This document shows positions 1 through 5,545 of a stretch of DNA of 8,039 bases, piece after piece. A model generated the notes under the pieces. The model worked only from the letters and a program-made list of their open reading frames with translations. It did no database searches and was not told the DNA's origin. A program made the position numbers and the translations under genes. This stretch comes from JBEIUO01 sp964549785. GTDB taxonomy: Bacteria > Planctomycetota > Phycisphaerae > Phycisphaerales > UBA1924. Position 1 is the stretch's first letter. The number at the start of each line of letters is the position of its first letter. Location of the stretch: assembly GCA_964549785.1 (NCBI GenBank), contig CAZJXA010000154.1, forward strand, positions 1-8,039. The letters run 5' to 3'.

Positions 1-177
1 GTCATCAACAACTACCAGAAGGTGCAGGACATCGAGCAGCACCGCTTGCTCGCCCCGGACACCAGCGAGCACCGCGTCCGGGAACTCGTTCGAGAACTCG
101 ACGCAATCCTCAAGGCCCGCGATGAGCAGCCGCGCGGGTCCAGCCCAGCACCTTTTCCGAGACCACTCGACCCTTGA
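1..177 (+). CDS. C-terminal fragment of an unidentified protein (5' truncated by window edge)
   Basis: Frame 1 is open from the first base to a TGA at 175-177 and gives 58 residues. The first 40 or so are charged and look helical (LVRELDAILKAR near the end of that stretch). The last 15 are a Pro/Ser-rich tail. The composition is that of a real high-GC protein end, with charged residues in heptad-like spacing rather than the Arg/Pro/His monotony of shadow frames. I do not recognise the family: too little is left, and the catalytic part lies upstream of the window. It ends 109 bases before the AbgT-family gene on the same strand, so it could belong to the same transcript. AbgT genes often neighbour M20-type amidohydrolases, but nothing in this fragment identifies it as one. 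Confidence 0.6.
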   Translation, partial: VINNYQKVQDIEQHRLLAPDTSEHRVRELVRELDAILKARDEQPRGSSPAPFPRPLDP

Positions 178-277
178 CCCGTCCACGCGGTCCTCGCGCG
201 GCAGGTGTTCCCGCCCGTTACGTCCCGCCTTGCTCCCAAGTGTGCCTTCCCCCGGCCTGCTCTTCCTCTGCCCTCCC

Positions 278-281
278 GAGG
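278..281 (+). promoter_or_regulatory. Ribosome binding site of the AbgT-family gene
   Basis: GAGG lies five bases before the ATG at 287. This decides the start: the frame stays open back to 122, but the extra 55 residues are Arg/Pro/Ser-rich and overlap the end of the previous gene. AbgT proteins normally begin shortly before the conserved LDRIERLGN-type segment. Confidence 0.6.
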
Positions 282-286
282 TTCTC

Positions 287-2008
287 ATGGCGGACGCTTC
301 CTCTCCCTCGCCCAAGTCCAAAACCATCCTCGACCGCATCGAACGCCTGGGCAACAGCCTGCCCGAGCCCGCGATTTTGTTCGCCATACTGGCCGCGCTC
401 GTCGTGGCGGTGTCGGCCGTGGGCTCCGCCGCCGGTTGGAAGGTCCAGCCGCTCATCCCCACCCTCGTCTTGGTGCCAGAACTCGATCCCGCCGGGCGGC
501 CTGTCGAGGACGCCGCTGGAAAGCCGTCGATGGTCCCCAAACTCAACGAACGCGGCACGCCCGAAGTCGAGTTAATAGGACAGACCGACAAAAGCGGGGT
601 TCCCATCGAACTCCGCCCCAAGAGCCTGCTGACAAGCGATGGCTTCTACTGGATGCTCTCGTCCATGGTCCGAAACTTCACCGGACTGCCGGCATTGGGC
701 CTCGTCTTCGTCTCGATGCTCGGCATCGGCCTGGCAGAAAAGTTTGGCCTCTTCGGGGCCCTGATGCGATGGCTCGCCCTCATCACGCCCCGCCGATTCC
801 TCACCCCCATGATCGTCCTCATCGGCGCAAACGCTTCGGTCGCCTCCGACGCCGGATACATCATCCTTCCGCCACTCGCCGCCGCCTTATACCTTGCCAT
901 CGGCCGCTCGCCAATCGCCGGGTTGGCCGCGGCATTCGCGGGAGTGGCGGGCGGGTTCGGTGCCGGGGTGTTTCCCACCGCCGCCGACGGATTCCTCGCC
1001 GGTGTGGCCACCCAGGCGGCCCACATCATCGACCCCAACTATCACGCCGTCGACGCCACGCACAACCTCTACTTCAAGGCCCTCAGCAGCATCGTGGTCA
1101 TGCTCGCGGGTTGGTTCGTGACAGACCGTATCGTCGAGCCTCGCCTGCAACGACAGATCCCGGTCGTCAGCGGCGATACCTCGGCCGTGACCGACCTCGC
1201 CCTCAGGCCGATCGAAAAGCGGGGCCTGATGTGGGCGGGCTTGGTTGCAGTGGTCGTCCTCGGCGGCTTCGCTTCCGCCATCCTCATCCCCGGTGCCCCG
1301 CTAAACGGCACCGGACAGCCCGCGCTGGCCAGCGGTGCGCCAGCCCCGGGCGAGCGGGCCGGAGACCGCTGGTCGCAGGTGATCGTCCCCATGATCTTCC
1401 TGACGTTTCTTCTGCCAGGGATGGCGTTCGGGCTTGTCACCGGTGTCCTGCGCAAACAGGCCGATTTCATCGAGGCGATCTACCACGGCATCCGCACGAT
1501 CGTGCCCGTCCTCGCCATCGCCTTCTTCATGGGCCAGTTCGTCAACTATTTCCAGTACACCGGCCTCGACCGCATGCTCGCATATGCGGGCGGTTCGCTG
1601 CTCGTGCAGGCCGATCTCCCCGTACCGATTCTGATCGTCCTCTTCGTGTTGCTGGTGGTCCTCGGCGACTTCGCAATGAGCGGAATGCTCAGCAAATTCG
1701 GCGTCCTGGCGCCGATCTTCATCCCCATGTTCATGATGGTGGGCATGAGCCCAGAACTCACCACAGCCGCATACCGCATCGGCGACAGCGTCGTAAATAT
1801 CATTACCCCCCTGAACAGTTACCTGCTGATCATCCTGGTCGCGCTACAGAAGTACAAAAAAGACGCCGGACTCGGGACTCTGATCTCCCTCATGCTCCCC
1901 TACTCACTGGTCTTTGGTACAGTCTGGACAGCGTTCCTGCTGATGTGGTACTACTCCGGCCTTCCGCTGGGCACCGATGCTCCGCTGCACTACGTGCCGG
2001 CCTCGTGA
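287..2008 (+). CDS. AbgT-family inner-membrane transporter (divergent)
   Basis: This is a 573-residue polytopic membrane protein. Family features, in order: an N-terminal amphipathic segment (LDRIERLGNSLPEP, residues 15-28) before TM1; a periplasmic loop at about 50-118 closed by the family phrase KSLLTSDG; RNFTGLPALG at 129-138 and LGIGLAEKFG at 145-154; the first re-entrant hairpin region GGFGAGVFPTAADGFLAG (222-239); and a C-terminal half with LAPIFIPMF (474-482), AAYRIGDS (494-501) and NIITPLNSY (504-512). The family includes E. coli AbgT (p-aminobenzoyl-glutamate uptake) and the MtrF/YdaH drug or sulfonamide efflux pumps, about 500-520 residues long; this one is longer because of extended loops at about 52-112 and 335-362. 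By my alignment from memory, Pro489, Arg497 and Asp500 match functional residues of MtrF (P438, R446, D449), but the conserved Trp420 position is Phe471. The substrate therefore cannot be assigned. The transporter is ion-coupled and probably dimeric if it follows the family. Confidence 0.93.
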   Translation: MADASSPSPKSKTILDRIERLGNSLPEPAILFAILAALVVAVSAVGSAAGWKVQPLIPTLVLVPELDPAGRPVEDAAGKPSMVPKLNERGTPEVELIGQTDKSGVPIELRPKSLLTSDGFYWMLSSMVRNFTGLPALGLVFVSMLGIGLAEKFGLFGALMRWLALITPRRFLTPMIVLIGANASVASDAGYIILPPLAAALYLAIGRSPIAGLAAAFAGVAGGFGAGVFPTAADGFLAGVATQAAHIIDPNYHAVDATHNLYFKALSSIVVMLAGWFVTDRIVEPRLQRQIPVVSGDTSAVTDLALRPIEKRGLMWAGLVAVVVLGGFASAILIPGAPLNGTGQPALASGAPAPGERAGDRWSQVIVPMIFLTFLLPGMAFGLVTGVLRKQADFIEAIYHGIRTIVPVLAIAFFMGQFVNYFQYTGLDRMLAYAGGSLLVQADLPVPILIVLFVLLVVLGDFAMSGMLSKFGVLAPIFIPMFMMVGMSPELTTAAYRIGDSVVNIITPLNSYLLIILVALQKYKKDAGLGTLISLMLPYSLVFGTVWTAFLLMWYYSGLPLGTDAPLHYVPAS

Positions 2009-2128
2009 GGAGTCGCAACCCTCCTCATCACCGGGTAGACTCCGCGACTGACCGATAATCTCCGATCGGGCATCAACCTCGCTCCCGTCGCATCCGTTGT
2101 CACCAAGCCCCGGCGTTCAGACACCCAC

Positions 2129-2132
2129 GGAG
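2129..2132 (+). promoter_or_regulatory. Ribosome binding site of sbtA
   Basis: GGAG stands six bases before the ATG at 2139. It favours this start over the in-frame TTG at 2097, which would add 14 residues with no family similarity and has no Shine-Dalgarno sequence. Confidence 0.7.
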
Positions 2133-2138
2133 CATCCC

Positions 2139-3197
2139 ATGCCTGATCTGCCCGCCCACATCCTCGGTGCAGCCGGCACCGATGCCGCCACCAGCCTCCT
2201 CTCCATCAGCCCCCCGGTCCTCTTCTTCTTCCTCGGTGTCATCGCGGTGCTCGTCCGCTCCAACATCGCCATTCCCAAGGCCGCCACCAAACTCCTCTCG
2301 CTCTATCTCCTCTGGGCCATCGGCTTCAAAGGCGGCGTAGAACTCGTTGCCAGCGGGTTTACAGCAGACGCCGTCAAGGCCGTTGCATTGGCCCTCGCAC
2401 TCTCCCTCGCAGTTCCCGCCTGGGCATACCTCGCCCTCCGCCGGGTTGTCCCAGCCCGCGACGCCGCGGCAATCGCGGCATGCTTCGGATCGGTCAGCGT
2501 CGTGACGTTCCTCACCGCCTGTTCCTCGCTCGATCAGAGCGCTACACCCTTCAGCGGACACATGGTGGCCGTAATGGCGATCATGGAGTCGCCCGCCATC
2601 GTCCTCTCTCTCGTTCTCCTCAATCTCGACAAAAAACGAAACCAAGAGAACCCGGCAACCCCAAACCCAACCCCAAACCCAGCCATAGCCCCCGCCGCGT
2701 CCGCCTCACCCCGATTGGCAACACTCCTCCACGAGTCGCTCCTGAACGGCCCCGTGCTGCTGCTGCTCGGCAGCATCGTGGTCGGAGTCCTGACCGGTCA
2801 AAGAGGCTACGCCGCCTTCAAACCCCTCTGCACCGACGCCTTCCCCGGTGCACTCGCGTTCTTCCTCCTCGACCTGGGTCTCATGGCCGCACGACGCTGG
2901 CGAACAGTTGCTCGAGCGCCGCGGCTGCTGCTGGCCTTCGCGATCTTCGCCCCCCTCGTCAACGCGGCAGCAGCCATCGCCGGCTCAAAGTTGCTCGGCA
3001 TCGGCAAAGGCGACGCCATCCTCCTCGCCGTGCTCGCGGCATCCGCCTCATACATCGCGGCACCCGCTGCCCTCCGACAGGCCATCCCGAAGGCCGATCC
3101 AGCCCTCTACGTCTCGCTCTCCCTGGGGGTGACGTTCCCGTTCAACATCATCGTGGGAATCCCGCTCTACTCAGCCGTAGTGGCTTGGTGGTGGTGA
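2139..3197 (+). CDS. sbtA: SbtA-family sodium-dependent bicarbonate transporter
   Basis: This is a 352-residue membrane protein with the inverted-repeat architecture of SbtA (DUF897/Sbt_1), two halves of about five membrane segments each. In cyanobacteria SbtA imports HCO3- with Na+. Signature stretches: ISPPVLFFFLGV (23-34), SLYLLWAIGFKGGVELV (54-70), FGSVSVVTFLTAC (116-128) and AVMAIMESPAIV (144-155) in the first half; NGPVLLLLGSIVVG (203-216), FFLLDLGLMAA (241-251), NAAAAIAGSKLLG (275-287), ASASYIAAPAALRQA (301-315) and LGVTFPFNIIVGIPLY (329-344) in the second. The length is near the roughly 370 residues usual for the family. The cytoplasmic loop between the halves (about 164-195) is a low-complexity Asn/Pro/Ala linker with NPTPNPA repeats. 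No SbtB gene lies next to it in the window. The gene follows the AbgT-family gene after 130 bases with no strong terminator between, and converges on tspO 45 bases downstream. The family call is firm; bicarbonate as substrate is inferred from homology. Confidence 0.93.
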   Translation: MPDLPAHILGAAGTDAATSLLSISPPVLFFFLGVIAVLVRSNIAIPKAATKLLSLYLLWAIGFKGGVELVASGFTADAVKAVALALALSLAVPAWAYLALRRVVPARDAAAIAACFGSVSVVTFLTACSSLDQSATPFSGHMVAVMAIMESPAIVLSLVLLNLDKKRNQENPATPNPTPNPAIAPAASASPRLATLLHESLLNGPVLLLLGSIVVGVLTGQRGYAAFKPLCTDAFPGALAFFLLDLGLMAARRWRTVARAPRLLLAFAIFAPLVNAAAAIAGSKLLGIGKGDAILLAVLAASASYIAAPAALRQAIPKADPALYVSLSLGVTFPFNIIVGIPLYSAVVAWWW

Positions 3198-3242
3198 TCT
3201 CCCGGCCACAACGCCACGCCATACAACTTGCTACACCACGCG

Positions 3243-3719
3243 CTACGAGTTGAGGTGCCACAGGCTCACGTTCAACACCGATGCAAACGTAACCCACGCC
3301 AAATACGGCAGCATGAGCACGCCCGCGGTCGTCGAGATGCGCCAAAACGCCACAGTCGTCGCGATGATGGCCACCAAGAGCGCGATGATGTCGAACACGG
3401 CCAACCCAGGACGGTGGAGCCCGAAGAAAATAATCGACCACGCAACGTTCAGAACCAACTGAACCACAAAGAGCGTCATCGGTGTAGATCTCACCCGCCC
3501 CGTCTTCACATACACCAGCCACGCCGACACCGCCATCAGTCCATACAACACCGTCCAGACCGGTCCAAATAGCCAGTCAGGCGGCTGGAACGAAGGACGC
3601 TTCAGCGTCTGAAACCAGCCCGACACCGAACCACCCGTCGCAAGCCCCCCAACCGCCGCCGCGCCATAGCACACGACCATACACACCACCAGCGAGACGA
3701 CCTTGCGCATCCGTGTCAT
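3243..3719 (-). CDS. tspO: TspO/MBR family tryptophan-rich sensory protein
   Basis: The protein is 158 residues with five predicted membrane helices, the usual TspO size. Family motifs are all present: Trp35 with FQTLKRPSFQPPDW (36-49), FGPVWTVLYGLMA (51-63), QLVLNVAWSIIFFG (87-100), Pro104, Asp110, LPYLAWVTFASVLN (137-150) and the terminal SLWHLN. Bacterial TspO proteins bind and help degrade porphyrins and affect tetrapyrrole and stress responses; that role here rests on homology. The frame is open back to 3821, but the upstream 34 residues are charged, lie before TM1 and would be translated through the hairpin at 3783-3804. I therefore take the ATG at 3719; the ATG at 3710 (155 residues) is equally possible because neither has a clear Shine-Dalgarno. 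It lies downstream of, and in the same direction as, the PEP-CTERM gene, behind that gene's likely terminator. I see no convincing promoter in the 63 bases between hairpin and start. Confidence 0.92.
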   Translation of the reverse strand: MTRMRKVVSLVVCMVVCYGAAAVGGLATGGSVSGWFQTLKRPSFQPPDWLFGPVWTVLYGLMAVSAWLVYVKTGRVRSTPMTLFVVQLVLNVAWSIIFFGLHRPGLAVFDIIALLVAIIATTVAFWRISTTAGVLMLPYLAWVTFASVLNVSLWHLNS

Positions 3720-3782
3720 GGCGGACTCTATGAGCGGCAACCCTCTCGAAAGCCCGTTTCTCCCGATCGCGCAATGAAATCG

Positions 3783-3804
3783 GGCGAGGGATTCATCCCT
3801 CGCC
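3783..3804 (-). terminator. Probable intrinsic terminator of the PEP-CTERM gene
   Basis: This is a perfect inverted repeat: GGCGAGGGAT, TC, ATCCCTCGCC. It can form a 9-bp GC-rich stem with a four-base loop. It starts 50 bases past the stop codon of the PEP-CTERM gene. On the - strand it is followed by CGATTTCATT, a broken T-run, so termination may be incomplete; the other direction has no T-run. I therefore assign it to the - strand. Any readthrough would feed tspO. Confidence 0.65.
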
Positions 3805-3854
3805 GAATCAATGAACATCATGCCGGAACAATCCGCTCCGGGATCGCACGCGGC

Positions 3855-4586
3855 TTACCGCCGCCGACGCAGCGCCGCCAGCCCGCCTATGCCGAGAAGG
3901 GCCGCCGCGCCGGGCGCGGGGATGACGTCGATCGTCGTGCTGAAGATGATGCCGCTGACGCCGAAGCCCTGATCGCGCTGGTAGAGATACAGCGTGTTCC
4001 AGCCCGGGCCAAAGGAGATGAACTGGGACTGGAAGGTCGAACCGCCAAAGTTGCCGAGGACCGTCGCGTAGACGCCCGTACCGTTGACATAGAGGAAGTC
4101 GGGGTTTGCGCCGCCGTAGAGGAGGTCGCCGCCGGAGTCATCGACCGCGAACTCCATGTTCAGAAAGCCGCCGGTGGCTGAGGCGGTGGTGACAAAGAAG
4201 GGGACGGCGTAGAGGCTCGAGCCCGATAAGCCGAAGCCGGTGCCACTGGTGGTGCCGTCGGGGTTTTGCTGGATGTCAGCGTTGAAGTTAATCCAACGGG
4301 CGGCCGTGTCACTGATCCCGGGGGTCCAAGGCCCTACGGGATTGATGACCTGCGCGGCCGCGCCGCTATCGGCGCCAGCGAAATCAGCGACCGTAAACGC
4401 ACTCGCGCTGATCGCCGCACCCGGCGGGTTGTTGTTGAGGAAACGCACGGTGTCGTCCGACTGACCGGCCAAGCCGGGCAAGCCGCCGACTTGGCCGCTG
4501 CGGAGCGAAATCAACTCGGCATTGACAGTGGCAGCCCCTGTGAAAACCAATACAGCCGACAACGCGATGATCGTGCGAGAACCCAT
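3855..4586 (-). CDS. Secreted protein with PEP-CTERM-like sorting signal
   Basis: The protein has 243 residues. An N-terminal signal peptide (Gly2-Ser-Arg, hydrophobic 6-18, likely cleavage after VNA at 21-23) is followed by about 195 residues rich in Gly, Ser, Thr, Asn and Phe. This body has few Lys and no Cys and is predicted to be beta-rich. The C-terminus is PAPG (223-226), a hydrophobic helix AAALLGIGGLAAL and four Arg at 240-243. This tripartite tail matches PEP-CTERM signals in planctomycetes, where PAP commonly replaces PEP. In characterised PEP-CTERM systems an exosortase is thought to cleave such tails, releasing the protein to the surface or matrix; no exosortase gene is in the window. 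The body matches no enzyme family I recognise. The ATG at 4586 has a good ribosome binding site. The gene is probably monocistronic, with promoter at 4667-4694, a structured leader and a terminator at 3783-3804. Confidence 0.88.
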   Translation of the reverse strand: MGSRTIIALSAVLVFTGAATVNAELISLRSGQVGGLPGLAGQSDDTVRFLNNNPPGAAISASAFTVADFAGADSGAAAQVINPVGPWTPGISDTAARWINFNADIQQNPDGTTSGTGFGLSGSSLYAVPFFVTTASATGGFLNMEFAVDDSGGDLLYGGANPDFLYVNGTGVYATVLGNFGGSTFQSQFISFGPGWNTLYLYQRDQGFGVSGIIFSTTIDVIPAPGAAALLGIGGLAALRRRR

Positions 4587-4593
4587 GTTTGTC

Positions 4594-4598
4594 TCTCC
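4594..4598 (-). promoter_or_regulatory. Ribosome binding site of the PEP-CTERM gene
   Basis: GGAGA on the - strand, seven bases before the ATG at 4586. It supports that start, and it sits immediately below a leader hairpin at 4601-4616. Confidence 0.75.
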
Positions 4599-4600
4599 AG

Positions 4601-4658
4601 CCGGGCTTTCACCCGGGCGTGTGCATCAGAAGGAGGACGCACAACGATGCGCACTCCC
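4601..4658 (-). promoter_or_regulatory. Candidate structured 5' leader of the PEP-CTERM gene (two hairpins)
   Basis: Reading the - strand, GGGAGTGCGCATC (4658-4646) pairs with GATGCACACGCCC (4627-4615) over 11 of 13 positions, with an A.G and a C.A mismatch. It encloses an 18-base loop that contains TCCTCCTT. Directly after it, CCGGG / TGAAAG / CCCGG (4616-4601) forms a 5-bp hairpin ending two bases before the ribosome binding site. The two stems share two bases (4615-4616), so they may compete or stack. If the promoter below is correct, the first stem would start within a few bases of the transcript's 5' end. I do not recognise it as any known riboswitch class. The pairing is seen in the sequence; function is inference. 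Confidence 0.45.
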
Positions 4659-4666
4659 ACCTGACA

Positions 4667-4694
4667 AGTATAATGGCGTTTTGCACATACGCAA
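4667..4694 (-). promoter_or_regulatory. Putative sigma-70-type promoter of the PEP-CTERM gene
   Basis: On the - strand, TTGCGT (4694-4689) and TATACT (4672-4667) are separated by 16 bases. The -10 box matches the consensus at 5 of 6 positions and the -35 box at its TTG. The stretch is clearly more AT-rich than its surroundings. It predicts a transcript start near 4660 and a leader of about 74 bases. Confidence 0.5.
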
Positions 4695-4732
4695 GACGAT
4701 TTCCGCACCATTGCGACCATAAACCATCCGCT

Positions 4733-4759
4733 TTACCACCGGTAACGCCGCAATTGCGG
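4733..4759. repeat. Two adjacent short inverted repeats, possible operator sites
   Basis: TTACC-ACC-GGTAA (4733-4745) is followed two bases later by the perfect 12-base palindrome CCGCAATTGCGG (4748-4759). They lie 38 bases upstream of the PEP-CTERM gene's -35 box and 66 bases past the stop codon of the DtxR-family gene. The position suits a regulator binding site. Neither resembles the DtxR or MntR box as I remember them, and each could arise by chance at this length. Confidence 0.3.
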
Positions 4760-4825
4760 GAAAACACCTGCGAAAAACGCGCCGCGTGCCGGGACACGGT
4801 GACCCGCATCAGCCCGAGAACACGC

Positions 4826-5536
4826 TCATTCGACCAACGCAAGAGCAAGAACCTTGCCCGCGACCGCGAGCGAAACCGCCACCGGCGGCCTGCCCTTGGG
4901 CTTCAAGGTGATCGACCCCGCGATTGAATCGACGCTCTGCACGACCACGGTCGAGCCGGGCCGCAGCCCCGTGCGATCCACGAAGCGAAGAAAGTCTGCG
5001 CCTTGGTCGCTGATGCGGCTTATCACCACCCTCTTGCCCGAGTCACACTCGCTCAGCGGCACCACCTCCGCACTCGCGGAATTCCCGAGGGCATCGGGGA
5101 TGGGATCACCGTGCGGGTCGTACTTGGGCCGACCCAGCATCTCGTCGATCCGATCGAGCAGTTTCTGCGAGACGGCGTGCTCGAGCCGCTCGGCTTCCAC
5201 ATGAACATCGGACCAGTCAAGACCGACCACGTCAACCAGGAACGACTCGATGAGGCGGTGCCGGCGGAGCACATCGCTCGCAGCCTTCTTTCCTTTGGCC
5301 GTCAGCCGCACGCCCTCGTACGGCTCCGCGTGCGCAAGCCCGTCCGCGACCAATTTGCGGATCATCGAACTCACGCTGCCCTTGGTCACGCCCAACAACG
5401 CCGCGATCCGGACCACGCCGGCCTTGGACGTCGCAGATTCGCGGGCAAGCGCGTCGATGGTCTTCAGGTAGTTTTCGACAGTCGCGCTCGGCACGCGGAA
5501 AGCGTAGTCGGTTGACGCCCTGCCACGTTGCGTCAC
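4826..5536 (-). CDS. DtxR/MntR-family metal-dependent transcriptional regulator
   Basis: A 236-residue protein with the three-domain layout of DtxR/IdeR. The winged helix-turn-helix spans about 18-85 (RIAALLGVTKGSVSSMIRKL at 43-62, wing YEGVRLTAKG). The metal-binding and dimerisation domain is at about 90-148, with RRHRLIESFL, VHVEAERLEH and DPHGDPIP. An FeoA-like SH3 domain covers about 157-236. Proteins of this family repress or activate iron or manganese homeostasis genes when loaded with metal. Ligand positions by alignment from memory: His93, Glu97, His112, Glu119 and His120 are kept. The DtxR Cys102 position is Glu116, as in MntR (Glu99). The N-terminal ligand (DtxR Met10 / MntR Asp8) is Asn22, and MntR Glu11 is Lys25. 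Metal preference is thus unclear. The start is GTG, with GGAGG at 5543-5539 only two bases away, which is tight but the only supported choice. The gene begins 9 bases after the stop of the DUF4139 gene, so it is almost surely co-transcribed and translationally coupled. Confidence 0.9.
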   Translation of the reverse strand: MTQRGRASTDYAFRVPSATVENYLKTIDALARESATSKAGVVRIAALLGVTKGSVSSMIRKLVADGLAHAEPYEGVRLTAKGKKAASDVLRRHRLIESFLVDVVGLDWSDVHVEAERLEHAVSQKLLDRIDEMLGRPKYDPHGDPIPDALGNSASAEVVPLSECDSGKRVVISRISDQGADFLRFVDRTGLRPGSTVVVQSVDSIAGSITLKPKGRPPVAVSLAVAGKVLALALVE

Positions 5537-5545
5537 TTCCTCCGC

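Noticed and set aside
205..2058. 617-residue open frame on the + strand overlapping the AbgT-family gene
   Set aside because: It is very rich in Arg, His and Pro with no membrane segments or motifs, and lies in another frame of a well-supported transporter gene. It is a by-product of GC-rich codon use.
2052..2069. CCGAT-N8-ATCGG inverted repeat between the AbgT-family gene and sbtA
   Set aside because: Only a 5-bp stem, followed by no T-run. It is too weak to call a terminator and not placed clearly enough to call an operator.
2480..3253. 257-residue open frame on the + strand overlapping sbtA
   Set aside because: Arg/Pro-rich shadow frame of sbtA with no independent support.
4646..4663. 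Five-codon + strand ORF preceded by AAGGAGGA, as a leader peptide
   Set aside because: The Shine-Dalgarno-like AAGGAGGA is better explained as the complement of the pyrimidine loop in the - strand leader, and no + strand gene follows.
4771..4789. Possible terminator after the DtxR-family gene (GC-rich bases followed by TTTTT on the - strand)
   Set aside because: The best stem next to the T-run is 4 bp (ACGC/GCGT) with a 3-base loop, which is too short to rely on.
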